DNA of 64,000 nt from Myxococcales bacterium (GCA_016212965.1 JACRDA010000030.1:1-64000); one strand, 5' to 3'; positions 47,375-57,331 are shown, counted from the stretch's first letter. Notes: generated by a model from the sequence alone, not told the origin. Numbers and translations: made by a program.

Positions 47375-49060
47375 ATGCTGCGCGATGTTGCCCCGATCCC
47401 GCTCGTCCTCTGGGTGTCGGCGGCAGCGCTCGTCCACGTAGCCGGGGGCAAGGCGACCGGCGAGGTCGCCACCATGATGGACGACCGCCACGACATCCTC
47501 GCCTTCGCCCGCACGGTGCGGCACGGCGTGTCCCCCGGCGGCGGGCTCGGGACGGTCGAGGCGGAGCTCTTGCCCGTCGACCCGAAGGAAGAGGCCTCGC
47601 TCACCGCGAAGGCGCCGACCGACAGCGACTTCGAAGCGCCGCCGCCCGTGGCCAGCGCCGAGCCACCACCGCCCGAGCCGGCGCCGCTGACGAAGCCGGA
47701 GCCCGCGCCGCCCAAGCCGGCGGCACCCGAGCCAATCGCCAAGGCGGAGCCCCCGAAGGTCGAGGACGAGGTCCCGGTCGACGCCGCGCTCGCGAAGCTC
47801 GAGCCGGTCGAGCTCAAGAGCGACCCGCGCATCGCGGTCGTGCAGGACGTCCAGAAGGACCAGCCCGACAATCCGAACGCCTCGCGCATCGCGGACGATG
47901 CGAACACGACCCAGCGCGAGATGATGGCCGCGCTCCGCGCGTACAACGGTGCCCCCAAGATGGAGGTCGGCCAGACCGAGCCCGGCCCGAAGGAGCCGGG
48001 CAGCGGGGACGTCACCGAGCGCGGCTTCGTCGAGGCCAGCCAGGAGCCGGGACCCCCACGCGGGGGCTCGGTCGCGGCGCGCAGCGAGGCGGGGCGCCCG
48101 CAGCCCCTCGGTGGCACGCCGCCTCCGTCCGGGCCACGCGGCGGTGGCCAGGCGGGGCAGCAGGCCACGCCCGGGTCGGTGGCGATGGAGGCCGGGGGCG
48201 GGCCGGCCGCTGCCGACGGCTACACGGTGCCGGGCGGTGGCTGGAGCCTCGACCCGTCCGGCGGCGCGGGCAACGGTCAGGCTGCGCAGCCCGGGGCCGA
48301 GGCGCGCCCCGCGATGCCTGGGGTCCCCGGTGTCCCGGGGCTGCCGGGCTTCGGGCAGGGCGGGCCGTACAACCTCGACTACGGCTCGTTCATGGCGGCC
48401 ACGGGCGGGCCCGAGAAGCTGCACGAGGAGGTGCAGAAGGCCCACGACGCCCGCCTGGCCAAGCACGCTGGCACCATGATCACCGGCACGGACTTCCAGC
48501 GCTACCGCGCCGCGATCGAGAACTACGACCCCTCGGTGGAGCTCGGCAACCAGACCTCGCTCAACGCCGCGCGGGTGCCGTTCGCGACGTACATCAACCA
48601 GATCCACAACCAGATCCACCCGATCTTCGCCGATCAGTTCCTGGCCTCGCTCGACAAGCTGCCCGTCGGCGACCGCCTGGCGCAGAAGGACCTCGTGACG
48701 CACCTCGAGATCGTGCTGTCGCAGAAGGACGGCCACATCGTGCGCCTCGGCATCACGAAGCCGAGCGGCGTGACGGCGTTCGAGGTCGCAGCCCTGAAGA
48801 GCGTGGAGAGCGCCGCGCCCTTCGGCAAGGCTCCGGAGATCATCGCGTCCCCCGACGGCCTCGTGTACCTGCACTGGGAGTTCTATCGAGAGCCTTACTA
48901 CGCGTGCACTTCGAAGTTCGCGCACCCGTACATCCTCAAGAACCCGCCCAAGAGCAAGAAGGGCGGCGTCCCCTCGCTCGAGCCGCCCGGGCGGCCGGCG
49001 CCCGCCGACGATCGCCGCGAGCCCAACGCGCCAGGCCCGATCCTGCCCCTGAAGGACTGA
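47375..49060 (+). CDS. TonB-like protein
   Basis: A protein of 561 residues. One hydrophobic helix at ~8-25, a long Pro/Glu/Lys-rich linker (about 95-150), then a Gly/Pro-rich region and a C-terminal domain (about 390-530) with Leu-Glu-Ile-Val-Leu-Ser and Gly-Val-Thr-Ala-Phe-Glu-Val-Ala-Ala-Leu-Lys-Ser, the strand-helix pattern of TonB C-terminal domains. Such proteins carry energy from the inner membrane to outer-membrane transporters. No ExbB/ExbD genes lie next to it, so they must be elsewhere. The Gly-rich middle region is unusual. Confidence 0.78.
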   Translation: MLRDVAPIPLVLWVSAAALVHVAGGKATGEVATMMDDRHDILAFARTVRHGVSPGGGLGTVEAELLPVDPKEEASLTAKAPTDSDFEAPPPVASAEPPPPEPAPLTKPEPAPPKPAAPEPIAKAEPPKVEDEVPVDAALAKLEPVELKSDPRIAVVQDVQKDQPDNPNASRIADDANTTQREMMAALRAYNGAPKMEVGQTEPGPKEPGSGDVTERGFVEASQEPGPPRGGSVAARSEAGRPQPLGGTPPPSGPRGGGQAGQQATPGSVAMEAGGGPAAADGYTVPGGGWSLDPSGGAGNGQAAQPGAEARPAMPGVPGVPGLPGFGQGGPYNLDYGSFMAATGGPEKLHEEVQKAHDARLAKHAGTMITGTDFQRYRAAIENYDPSVELGNQTSLNAARVPFATYINQIHNQIHPIFADQFLASLDKLPVGDRLAQKDLVTHLEIVLSQKDGHIVRLGITKPSGVTAFEVAALKSVESAAPFGKAPEIIASPDGLVYLHWEFYREPYYACTSKFAHPYILKNPPKSKKGGVPSLEPPGRPAPADDRREPNAPGPILPLKD

Positions 49061-49084
49061 CGGACCGGGCCCGCGCTCGGGCTC

Positions 49085-50746
49085 TCAGTGCGTGATCTGC
49101 ACGACGGTGCCCTTGGTTCGCGGGTAGACCGAGGTCACCGCGAACCAGTCCTGCGGCATGAGGGGCTCCATCCAGCCGAACAGGAAGCGCGCGGCGTTCG
49201 GCGGGAGGTTCACGCAGCCGTGGCTGTAGGGCCGACCGAAGTCGTTGTGCCACCACGCGCCGTGCACCGCGAAGTTGCCGAAGTAGTACTGGGCCCAGGG
49301 GACCTCGTCGACGAACCAGTCCTTGCCGCCCTCGCGCCCGCTCATGTCCGAGGCGAGCAGCTTCCAGCCGATGACGTGCTTGCCGGCCTTGGTCGAGTGC
49401 CCAGCCGAGCGAATGCCGTCCGCCCCGGGTGACATCGCGCTCACGTAAGCGGGAGTGTCGCCGTCCATCGCGAGCAGATAGCCCCAGGTAATGCGCGCCT
49501 GCACCCAGCGCTCGCTCGGGCCGACATCCGCTGGGCGGGCCTCGGGCTCCTTGATCATCGTGGCGTCCTGGTACTTCAGGAAGGACCCGTCGCGCAGCTC
49601 CCAGAACAGGCCGCTGCCGCCGCCGGCCTGACCCCACTCGCCGCGTCGGGGCACCACCTTGGCCGTGGCCGGCAGGAAGGTGTGGCGGGGGATGACCTCG
49701 GTCGTGGCCTCGATCTCGCCGGCCTCGTTGCGCCGGTAGCGCGGCGTGTCCGTGGTCCAGGTGAAGGCGAGGGGCAGGGCCATCTCCGGATGGGCGCGCA
49801 GATCCACGCCCGCGAGCGTCGGCATCTCGCGCTGCCGCACGCGATCCTTCGGCACGATGCGGAGATCGGGCGTGAGCAGCCAGGTGCGCCCGTGGGCGTC
49901 GAACTCGCGTGCCCAGGCGATCTTGAAGCCCTCGTACGCCGTCAAGTCCGGATCGACGAGCGGTGCCTGCGCGTGGTCGAGGTAGCGCAGGAGCGCCGCG
50001 CTTGGTCCGACGCCCGCCGGGCGCAGGTCGACGGCGCCGTCCTTCGGGTCGGGAGGTGGTAGGCTCCCGAGGTACTGGTCGAGATCGGGCTCGGCCTGCC
50101 GCTGCTCCTCCGCGGTCGGGATGCGCCGGTAGAAGGGCGCGCCCACCGAGGTGCCGTACCTGTACGGGTAGTCCGCGCCGAGGTCGGGCAGCACCTCCGC
50201 GGCGACGGCGACGCGCGGATCCTCGGCGTCGCGCGTCGAGGTGAAACCGACGCAGGTGTAGCCCCGCGGCTCGACCGCGAACCAGCCCTCCGTGCACTTC
50301 CAGATCTTGTCGCTCGTGATGGGGAAGCTCTCGCCCGTCTGGCGGATGCGCACGCCCTGTCCGGCCCGGAACGCACCGATGATGTTCCCGTCCCGCGAGG
50401 GCTTGTCGTAGATCTTCGCGAGGCCGCCCGCCTCGGCGCTGACGGCCCAGACGCGCGGCTCGTCCTTGGGCGCGCTCGAGGCCTTGCCCTTGATGGGGCT
50501 CGCTGCGGGTGCGTCGGCGCTCACAGCGGGCGGAGCGTGCGCGGCGGCACTTGCGGTCACGTGCTCGGCGTGCCCGGCCGGCGCGACGCGCGCTGCGGGC
50601 GCGGCCGGACCCTCCACCGCGTCGTCGCGCTCCGCCACTGGCGCCTTGGGCTGCACGCAGCCAGCGAGGCCCGGCGCGCTCGCGACGATGGCGCCAAGGA
50701 TGAATCCAGAAAACGCGCTGCTGGACTTTACCACCGACGAAGTCAT
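49085..50746 (-). CDS. L,D-transpeptidase (YkuD family) lipoprotein
   Basis: A protein of 553 residues. Lipoprotein signal ending Leu-Ala-Gly-Cys, a disordered linker and an SH3-like segment (~residues 95-165). The YkuD catalytic site is complete: His in Val-His-Gly-Ala and Ser-His-Gly-Cys511-Val-Asn with the nucleophile. Family members make 3-3 peptidoglycan cross-links or attach proteins to it. It converges with the TonB-like gene (24-bp gap). Long extra regions between signal and catalytic domain are seen in many myxobacterial members. Confidence 0.92.
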   Translation of the reverse strand: MTSSVVKSSSAFSGFILGAIVASAPGLAGCVQPKAPVAERDDAVEGPAAPAARVAPAGHAEHVTASAAAHAPPAVSADAPAASPIKGKASSAPKDEPRVWAVSAEAGGLAKIYDKPSRDGNIIGAFRAGQGVRIRQTGESFPITSDKIWKCTEGWFAVEPRGYTCVGFTSTRDAEDPRVAVAAEVLPDLGADYPYRYGTSVGAPFYRRIPTAEEQRQAEPDLDQYLGSLPPPDPKDGAVDLRPAGVGPSAALLRYLDHAQAPLVDPDLTAYEGFKIAWAREFDAHGRTWLLTPDLRIVPKDRVRQREMPTLAGVDLRAHPEMALPLAFTWTTDTPRYRRNEAGEIEATTEVIPRHTFLPATAKVVPRRGEWGQAGGGSGLFWELRDGSFLKYQDATMIKEPEARPADVGPSERWVQARITWGYLLAMDGDTPAYVSAMSPGADGIRSAGHSTKAGKHVIGWKLLASDMSGREGGKDWFVDEVPWAQYYFGNFAVHGAWWHNDFGRPYSHGCVNLPPNAARFLFGWMEPLMPQDWFAVTSVYPRTKGTVVQITH

Positions 50747-51189
50747 GTTGGAACCTCGAAATGAAGCTTAAGGTCTCGCGGCCAAGTCCGCCAATTTCCG
50801 AGGGCCCGTGGGCATGAAACCGCGGCCGGGCGCCACGGGCCAAGCGCCGCGCGGTGCGGATCCGCCCGCCTCGCGCTTCCTCGGCAGGCCAAGCAAGACA
50901 GGGGCCGCGGCGCTCCGTCGAGCGCGGGGCCCTCGGGCGCGCGGGCGGCGCCGCGCCAACCGCGCGGAAGCAGGTGGCGGCGCGGGCGCGAGCGCCCGAC
51001 CGGCCGAAGGTGGACGGGGCGGGCAGGCGCCGGCGGTGCTGCGATCGCTACGCTGCGAACCGTCGGAATTCCACCCGTCGCCGGGGCGGTGGCCGCCGCC
51101 CCAGCGTCGAGCGCGACACCCGAGGGAGCGCGGGCTGCACGCTCCGGACTACCCGCGGCGCGCGGCCTCGCGTTCCGGCCGGGCGCCGG
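50747..51189. other. 443-bp non-coding region
   Basis: No credible gene is seen; open frames here are Arg/Pro-rich and lack starts with ribosome-binding sites. It lies between the start of the L,D-transpeptidase gene and the 3' end of the OmpA-like gene, both on the minus strand, so it probably holds the promoter for the former. Confidence 0.6.
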
Positions 51190-52956
51190 TCAGTTCGCCT
51201 TCTTGTGCCACTTGACGACCTCGAAGCGAACGACGTCGCGGTCCCCCGTGGCGCCGACGGCCTTGACGTGGCTAGGGAGCACCCCGGCGGCGACGATGCG
51301 CTTCAGGATGGCGTCGGCGCGCGCCTGGGCCACCGCGCCGTCCTTGGCGGTGACCTGCACCGCGACCTCGAAGAACTCGCCGTGGTTCTTGATGCCGGCG
51401 CCGACGGCGTCGACCGTCTTCTGGCTCTTGTCGCCCGCTAGCTCGTTGCCTTCGAAGCGGATCTCCCCGCGCAGCGAGAACTTGCGGTCGTCGATCGTGA
51501 CGAGCTCGTCGCCGTCCGCACAGCCGTCGGCGTCGTCCTTGCCGTTCAGGGTCTCGGCCTTGTCGGCACAGCGGTCGAGCGCGTCCCCGAGCCCGTCCTT
51601 GTCCTTGTCGGGCGCATCGTCCGGACAACCGTCCCCGTCGGTGACACCGTTGAAGATCTCGGGCTCCTCGAAGCACTCGTCCTTGTCGTCGAGCACCCCG
51701 TCCTCGTCGTTGTCGGGGTCGGCGCAGCCGTCCTCGTCCTTGAAGCCGTCGTAGTCCTCGGCCTGGTCGGCACAGGTGTCGGCCTTGTCGGCCACGCCGT
51801 CACCGTCGCGGTCCGGGCAGCCGAGGTGGGGCGCCCGCGCCTTGCCGGCCTCGGCGGGACAGATGTCCTTGCTGTCGGGCGTGCCGTCCTTGTCGCCGTC
51901 GGGCTCGACCTTGTCCTGCGGGCAGTCGAGGCCCGGCATGTCCGGGTTCGTGGCGCAGGTCGCGATCGGCCCCTCGTCGGGCTCCGGCTCCGCCTCGCTC
52001 GGCTCGTAGACGTAGGTGATGCCGAAGATCGCGCGGCCCGCGGGCACCCCGATGCCCTGCACCACACCGGCGCCGCCGGCGACGGTCAGGTGCAGGCCCA
52101 GGTTGCCGGGCGAGACGTCGAGGCCGCCGTCGATCTCGACGGAGTTGGTGCCGTTCTGGGTCTCGAAGCGCGTCGCGCCGTAGCCCTCCGCGAGCAGGCG
52201 CAGCACCTCGACGACCTGGTAGCTAGCGGCCACGCCCCAGCGGAGCTCCGGGCCGATCGAGGTCGTGCCCACGGTGCCGTCCGCGCGGTAGATGCCCTTC
52301 AGGTTGGCCGCGATGGAACCGTCGCCGATCTTCAGGTCGAGGATGGCGCGCAGACCGACCGCCACGGGCGACGAGTTGCCGATGAAGGCATTCTCCGCCG
52401 TGGCATGGCCGACCGGTGCGCTGACGTCGACCGCGGCGCCGAGGTTCACGAGCTCGTCCGGCTCGCCGAAGAAGCGCACCTTGCCCTCGAGGGTCGGATC
52501 GCCCATGCCGGCGGCCTTGAGGGTCGTCGCCTCGGGGTCGTTGCCGACCTTGCCCAGTCCGTCGCCGCTCACGAAGGCGACGGGCAGCCGCAGGCCGAGC
52601 TGCACCATCGGGTGCGGCGTGAAGGAGACCAGGGCGTTCCACGTCAGCATGTCCTCGACGACGTGGATGTCTTCCTCCTGGATGGCATTCGGGTCGGAGC
52701 AGTCAGTGTCGGAAATGCAGCTCCGCAGCACGAACGGGTCGCGCGCGTAGTCGAAGAACAGCCCTGCGCTCCACGTGAGCTCGCCGTCCGTGCGGGCACC
52801 CTCCACCGAGAGGAAGTTGCGCGGCCCCGGGGCGGGCTCGAAGCGCTGCACCGAGAACTCGCCATCCTGCTGGCTGTCCTGCGCGAACGCGTGTGCCGGA
52901 GCGGCGAGGGCTGCCGCGCCGAGGAACAACGACCGAGCGAGACGCGAGTCTTTCAT
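51190..52956 (-). CDS. OmpA-family outer-membrane protein with TSP3 calcium repeats
   Basis: A protein of 588 residues. Signal peptide with Ala-His-Ala-Phe-Ala-Gln, an N-terminal beta-barrel-like region (~25-340), then Asp-rich thrombospondin type 3 repeats (Asp-x-Asp-x-Asp-Gly; Cys-Pro-Asp-Arg-Asp-Gly-Asp-Gly) at ~350-475, and a C-terminal OmpA-like domain (~480-588) with the helix Asp-Ala-Ile-Leu-Lys-Arg. The OmpA domain is near its usual length but lacks a clear copy of the peptidoglycan-binding Asn-x2-Leu-Ser-x2-Arg motif, so binding may be altered. Location: outer membrane, tied to peptidoglycan. The architecture is common in Deltaproteobacteria-type lineages. Confidence 0.88.
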   Translation of the reverse strand: MKDSRLARSLFLGAAALAAPAHAFAQDSQQDGEFSVQRFEPAPGPRNFLSVEGARTDGELTWSAGLFFDYARDPFVLRSCISDTDCSDPNAIQEEDIHVVEDMLTWNALVSFTPHPMVQLGLRLPVAFVSGDGLGKVGNDPEATTLKAAGMGDPTLEGKVRFFGEPDELVNLGAAVDVSAPVGHATAENAFIGNSSPVAVGLRAILDLKIGDGSIAANLKGIYRADGTVGTTSIGPELRWGVAASYQVVEVLRLLAEGYGATRFETQNGTNSVEIDGGLDVSPGNLGLHLTVAGGAGVVQGIGVPAGRAIFGITYVYEPSEAEPEPDEGPIATCATNPDMPGLDCPQDKVEPDGDKDGTPDSKDICPAEAGKARAPHLGCPDRDGDGVADKADTCADQAEDYDGFKDEDGCADPDNDEDGVLDDKDECFEEPEIFNGVTDGDGCPDDAPDKDKDGLGDALDRCADKAETLNGKDDADGCADGDELVTIDDRKFSLRGEIRFEGNELAGDKSQKTVDAVGAGIKNHGEFFEVAVQVTAKDGAVAQARADAILKRIVAAGVLPSHVKAVGATGDRDVVRFEVVKWHKKAN

Positions 52957-53207
52957 TTGCTCACCGGGGCGCCATGCGCCGTTCCGAGGTCGGGAGGCGT
53001 CGCGTCGAGCACCGCCCCGCCCGGCCGCTCCCCGACGGAAGCGCGTCGCGACCGCGCTGGCGATTGGCCGACCCTCGACACTTCGAGACCGCAAGTTAGA
53101 GGAGTGCGCGGTGGGTCGCAAGCGGGTAAGTCCCATCCCACCACGGCATGCGAGGCGCCCGCCGGCGTTCTCGGGCCGCGCCGGTCCGCCGGCGACCTTC
53201 CGTCGCG

Positions 53208-53900
53208 TCAGCCGCCGGTCCCGCCGGTCCCACCAGTCCCACCAGTCCCACCAGTCCCACCGGGCGCGCCAGCCCCGCCGGCCCCGCCGGTCCCACCGCT
53301 CGCGCCGCCGCTCGAGCCGCCGATGCCTCCGGCGCCGCCCGCGCCACCCGCGCCCGTCCCGCCACCGCCCTCTGCGACCCCGCCGTCGCTGAGCGGCGTG
53401 GGCGAGAGGAACGCGCAGTCGGCGAGCCACTCGGGCGCGGCGACGATGCCGCAGCCGGTCGTGCCGGCGGGCGTGGTGTTGAGCACCGCCGGCGCGTCGC
53501 TGCAGTCCGCCAGCTCGGTCGCCTTGCATGCGCCTGCCTTCGCGATGGCGGTCAGGCACGCGTCGAGCGCGATCTCGTCGGGGGGGGCGTCGGTGGCCAT
53601 GCCGAAGAGGCACTGGTCGCGGTAGAACAGCTTGCACGCCTCGACGTCCTTCTCGTCCTCGATCGACGAGCCGGGGCAGCCGAGGATGGCCTCGCAGCGC
53701 GCCTGCTCGATGGCGCGGCAGCCCTCGATGTCCACGGCGTTCGCGCTGCAGCCCGCACCGAGCATCTGCGCGAAGCCCGCTCCGGCCGCGCACAGGGCGA
53801 GCGTCGCGACGCCGAGGCGGGCGCGCGTGCGTGCCGCGCGGGCACGCGCTGTCTTCGCACCGGCCAGGCCGGATCCCCATTCGCCGCGACGCTCACGCAT
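53208..53900 (-). CDS. Cys-rich lipoprotein with C-terminal Gly-Thr repeats
   Basis: A protein of 230 residues. Signal and lipobox near Gly-Ala-Gly-Cys (residue ~51), a Cys-rich mature domain with more than eight cysteines (likely disulfides), then a tail of Gly-Gly-Ala and Gly-Gly-Thr repeats to the stop. The repeats form an exact 9-bp tandem at the DNA level. The Gly/Thr tail is a low-complexity linker that usually connects to a domain, yet here it ends at the stop. Function unknown. Confidence 0.7.
   Translation of the reverse strand: MRERRGEWGSGLAGAKTARARAARTRARLGVATLALCAAGAGFAQMLGAGCSANAVDIEGCRAIEQARCEAILGCPGSSIEDEKDVEACKLFYRDQCLFGMATDAPPDEIALDACLTAIAKAGACKATELADCSDAPAVLNTTPAGTTGCGIVAAPEWLADCAFLSPTPLSDGGVAEGGGGTGAGGAGGAGGIGGSSGGASGGTGGAGGAGAPGGTGGTGGTGGTGGTGG
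53212..53256 (+). repeat. Five 9-bp tandem repeats encoding Gly-Gly-Thr
   Basis: Five near-identical 9-mers (two CCGCCGGTC, three CCACCAGTC) at the 3' end of the lipoprotein gene on the opposite strand. Unit number is likely to vary between strains by slippage. Confidence 0.8.
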
Positions 53901-53976
53901 GACGGGGCCCTAGCATGCGGGCCCGGCAGGGGTGGAGTTTTCGGCGCTTCGCTTGCCCGCCCGGCGTCCCACAGCC

Positions 53977-54885
53977 ATGTTCGGGCGCATGCGCGCCATG
54001 GTGCTCGCGGCCGGCTACGGCACGCGCCTTCGGCCTCTCACGGACGAGCTCCCGAAGCCCCTCGTGCCCATCGGCGACCGCCCGATGCTCGGCCACGTCG
54101 CCGCCGAGCTCGCGCGCGGCGGGGTCGCACGGCTCGTCGTCAACACCCACCACCTGCCCGAGGCCTTCCGGGCCGACGCCCTCGCGGACCTCGGCCTGCC
54201 GTGCGAGCTCGTCCACGAGCCCACGATCCTCGGCACCGCCGGCGGTGTCGCGAACGCCGCGGCCTTGCTCGGTGCGGGCGACGTGCTCGTCTGGGGCGGC
54301 GACGTGCTCTGCCGCGTGGACCTCGCCGCGCTCCACGCGCGCCACCGCGCGACCGGCGCCGCCGCCACGCTGCTCGCCACGCCGCGCGCCGTGGGGCAGG
54401 GCACGCTCGGCCTCGACGCCGAGGGATGTGTCGTGCGGCTGCGGGGCGAGCGCTTCGGCGTGGAGCTCGCTTCGGCGGACTTCACGGCCGTGCAGATCCT
54501 CGCCGAGGCCCTGCGCCGCGAGCTACCGTGCCCCGGCTGTCTCGTGGGAGACGGCTACCTGCCGCGCCTCCGCGCGGGCCGCCGCGACGTGCGCGCCGCG
54601 CTCCTCGTCGAGGCCTTCGAAGACATCGGTGATCCCGCGAGCTACCTCGCTGCCAACCAGCGCTGGCTCGCGCGGCGGGGCGTCGGCGCGTGGGTGGCGC
54701 CCGCGGCCAGCGTCGCGCCCGGTGTCGAGCTGTGGTCGGCAGTCGTCGGCGCCGGTGCCGTGCTCACCGGCACCGGTGTCGTGCGCGACGCCGTCGTGTG
54801 GCCGGGCGCGCGTGCGCGCGCGCCGCTCGAGCGAGCGATCGTGCTCACTTCGGGGCGTGTCGTTCAGGTGGCGCCTCCACCTTGA
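53977..54885 (+). CDS. Sugar-phosphate nucleotidyltransferase
   Basis: A protein of 302 residues, glycosyltransferase-A-like NTP transferase. The N-terminus has Met-Val-Leu-Ala-Ala-Gly-Tyr-Gly-Thr-Arg-Leu-Arg-Pro-Leu-Thr, and Glu-Leu-Pro-Lys-Pro-Leu-Val-Pro-Ile follows. Gly-Gly-Asp-Val-Leu fits the metal-binding site. The C-terminal part includes hexapeptide-like repeats. It belongs with mannose-1-phosphate guanylyltransferase-type or N-acetylmuramate-phosphate-type enzymes; the substrate is not clear. Start: ATG 53977, with ATG 53989 an alternative. Confidence 0.88.
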   Translation: MFGRMRAMVLAAGYGTRLRPLTDELPKPLVPIGDRPMLGHVAAELARGGVARLVVNTHHLPEAFRADALADLGLPCELVHEPTILGTAGGVANAAALLGAGDVLVWGGDVLCRVDLAALHARHRATGAAATLLATPRAVGQGTLGLDAEGCVVRLRGERFGVELASADFTAVQILAEALRRELPCPGCLVGDGYLPRLRAGRRDVRAALLVEAFEDIGDPASYLAANQRWLARRGVGAWVAPAASVAPGVELWSAVVGAGAVLTGTGVVRDAVVWPGARARAPLERAIVLTSGRVVQVAPPP

Positions 54886-54956
54886 GCCGGGCGCCCGGCT
54901 CGCTCTCGGTTCCACCTTCGACATGTCGTCCGAATGGCCCGAATGGCAAAGGAATC

Positions 54957-56333
54957 TCAGGGGCGCATGAGCTCGACGGTCAGCGCCGGGGTGCCGTCGA
55001 GATGCTCGCCGCCGACGAGCGCCAGCGAGCCGAGCGGCGTGGCCGTCACGCTCGCTCCACGGCGCGGCTCGCGCAGCGCTACCTCGACGACCTCGGCGCT
55101 CGCGAGATCGAGGGTGTAGCTGCTCGCCGCGCCGTCCGGGCCGGCCCCGACGACGAAGAGCCGATCGCCGCCGAGCGCGAACGCCTGCGTGTCGGACATG
55201 GGGCCCGGTGGGCTCGCGCCGAGATCGGTCGCGACGCACGCGCTCGTGCAGTCCGCGTCGAGGCTGCGGGTCGCCGAGGTGGCACCTCCAGTACCGCCGA
55301 GCAGCAGGAGCTGGTGGCCCACGCCCCGGGCCACGAGTGCGGCCCCGACCGTCGGGTCGGGCGGGAAAGGGCGCTGGCTCGTCGTGACGGCGCCGCCCGG
55401 GAGCACCTCGAGCCCCGCGGCCACGTCGCTGCCCGCCGCGACGACGAGCCCGACCTCGTCGAGCCAGCAGGCTGCGGCGCCGGCGCGGGGCGCGTGGAGG
55501 CGGGCGGTGGTGAGCGAGCCGTCGCCTGCGACGATCAGCACGGCGTCGCTCGCTGCCGCCGGGCGCGTGCCTCCGACGACGTAGCGGACGCCCGAGGGCC
55601 CCTCGACGACCCGCCCGCCGGCGACGTCCGCGAAGGTCGCCAGGCCCGCGGGGAGCGGCGCCTCGCTGGTCGAGCCGGCGGAGAAGTCGATCCACGTGGC
55701 CCCGCCGTCGTCGACCAACAGGGCCACCGAGCCACCCTCGGCGAGCACGAGCGATCTCGGGGCGCGCGGCAACGTGGCGCTCGTGGTCGTGAGGGTCAAG
55801 AGGTCGTAGTACTCCGCGGCGCCCGGCGCTGCGGCGCCCACGTCGCCACCGGTGAGCAGCAGCAGTCGCTCGCCGAGGACCGTGGCCACGCCCCCGACGT
55901 GCGGCTGGCCGAGGCCGCCCGGCGGTCGGGCCCACTCGCCGAGGCGCTGGACGAACAGCGGCAACGTGTCGCCGTCGAGCGCGCCCACGACCACGCCCGG
56001 AGCGCGCCCGCCCACGCGGGCCACACCGGTGCCGTCGAAGCCCGCGACCGTGAACGAGAGCAGGTGGTCGCTCGGCACGTCGCCGAGGTCGAAGGCGCCG
56101 CCCGGGGCGGCCGACGCCGCGAGCGCCACGTCCCCCTCCGGGTCGGTCACACCGATGTCGACGCGCGCGACGGCGGGGTCGCGGGCGAAGGCGTCGGTCT
56201 CGTAGCCGACGGTCACGTCGAGCGAGAGGTCCTTGGCGCCGGAGCAGGCCGCGCAGGTGAAGAGCGCCGCTGCGAGCGCCGCACGACCTCGCCGCGAACC
56301 TGCGCTGCGGAGCTCGAGCCATGCGGTGGGCAC
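54957..56333 (-). CDS. Beta-propeller-like (Kelch/FG-GAP-like) lipoprotein
   Basis: A protein of 458 residues. Lipobox Ala-Ala-Cys-Ser at about residue 29. The rest shows repeated ~50-residue beta units with Gly-Gly near strand ends (Leu-Leu-Leu-Thr-Gly-Gly; Leu-Leu-Leu-Gly-Gly-Thr-Gly-Gly; Leu-Ala-Leu-Val-Gly-Gly-Glu), suggesting a six- or seven-blade beta-propeller. No catalytic residues. It converges with the nucleotidyltransferase gene (71-bp gap). Likely a surface binding or scaffold protein. Confidence 0.72.
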   Translation of the reverse strand: MPTAWLELRSAGSRRGRAALAAALFTCAACSGAKDLSLDVTVGYETDAFARDPAVARVDIGVTDPEGDVALAASAAPGGAFDLGDVPSDHLLSFTVAGFDGTGVARVGGRAPGVVVGALDGDTLPLFVQRLGEWARPPGGLGQPHVGGVATVLGERLLLLTGGDVGAAAPGAAEYYDLLTLTTTSATLPRAPRSLVLAEGGSVALLVDDGGATWIDFSAGSTSEAPLPAGLATFADVAGGRVVEGPSGVRYVVGGTRPAAASDAVLIVAGDGSLTTARLHAPRAGAAACWLDEVGLVVAAGSDVAAGLEVLPGGAVTTSQRPFPPDPTVGAALVARGVGHQLLLLGGTGGATSATRSLDADCTSACVATDLGASPPGPMSDTQAFALGGDRLFVVGAGPDGAASSYTLDLASAEVVEVALREPRRGASVTATPLGSLALVGGEHLDGTPALTVELMRP

Positions 56334-56490
56334 GGGCGGAGCTTAGCGCGAAAGCGCGCGCGGCTCGCTCCGAAGTTGCCCCGACGGGTGCGGTCGATGA
56401 GAGAGTACCGGCGGCCCGCAGCGGCGCCCCGGCGCCGCAGCGGACGACCCCGACCCGACATCGATCCATGGCCACGCGAGGAGCAGACGC

Positions 56491-57318
56491 TTGAGGGCAC
56501 GACGCGAAGCCAACGACGGCGCCGGCGTGCGCCAGCTCGACGACCTGCAGGAGCGGGAGCCCGGGGAGCGCGGATCGCGCGTCTCGGCGCTCGTGCTGGC
56601 GTCCTTCGGCGGCGCCTGCATCGTCTTCGCCGCGCTGTTCATGATGCGCTCGCCGGCCAAGTCGAAGGCGGCGCCGTCCGATCCGCTCGGCGACCTCGTG
56701 GCGCGTGCCCACCCGGCGAGCTCCGCCGCCCGTCCCGTGCGCGACCTCGGTCAGAGCGACGTGACCTTCCCCGAGGTGCTGAGCGACCGCGACAAGCCCA
56801 CGACGGCCATGGCCGCCATGCGCCCGACGGCCAAGGGCAGCGCGCAGGCGGCGCCCGTGGACACCGACGCGCTGCCGCAGCGGCCGCCGCCCGCGACCGA
56901 CCGGCTCCCGGTCGTGCCCTTGCCGGCACAGGACGTGGTGCAGCCGCCCACGGCACAGGTGGCGGACCGCGACACGTTGCAGATCGTGGCGCGTCAGCAG
57001 GCCCAGGAGCAGCCCGCGGAGACCGTCGCGCCCGGCACGCCGGGTGGCTACCAGCTACAGGTGTCGTCGTTCAAGAGCTCGGGCGAGGCCGACGCGTTCG
57101 CCGCGGCCCTGCGCCGCCGTGGGCACCGCGCGCACGTAGAGTCGGCCTTCGTGCAAGGGCGCGGCGAGTGGTTCCGCGTGCGCATCGGTCCCTTCAAGTT
57201 CAGGCGCTCCGCGGACATCTACCGCCAGGACTTCGAGGCCAAAGAACGCATGGTCGGCTTCGTCGTGGACCCGCCGAAGACGAAGGTCCGCATCGGGCTC
57301 TCGGACGAAGGCGACTGA
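56491..57318 (+). CDS. SPOR-domain membrane protein
   Basis: A protein of 275 residues from TTG 56491 with GAGGAG upstream. Cytoplasmic N-terminus, a hydrophobic helix at ~31-50, a Pro/Ala-rich linker, and a C-terminal SPOR domain (~195-260) with Gly-Tyr-Gln-Leu-Gln-Val-Ser-Ser-Phe and Trp-Phe-Arg-Val-Arg-Ile-Gly-Pro. SPOR domains bind denuded peptidoglycan at division sites, so a role in cell division or envelope maintenance is likely. It converges with the following gene (13-bp gap). Confidence 0.88.
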   Translation: MRARREANDGAGVRQLDDLQEREPGERGSRVSALVLASFGGACIVFAALFMMRSPAKSKAAPSDPLGDLVARAHPASSAARPVRDLGQSDVTFPEVLSDRDKPTTAMAAMRPTAKGSAQAAPVDTDALPQRPPPATDRLPVVPLPAQDVVQPPTAQVADRDTLQIVARQQAQEQPAETVAPGTPGGYQLQVSSFKSSGEADAFAAALRRRGHRAHVESAFVQGRGEWFRVRIGPFKFRRSADIYRQDFEAKERMVGFVVDPPKTKVRIGLSDEGD

Positions 57319-57331
57319 GCCGCGCGCTCGG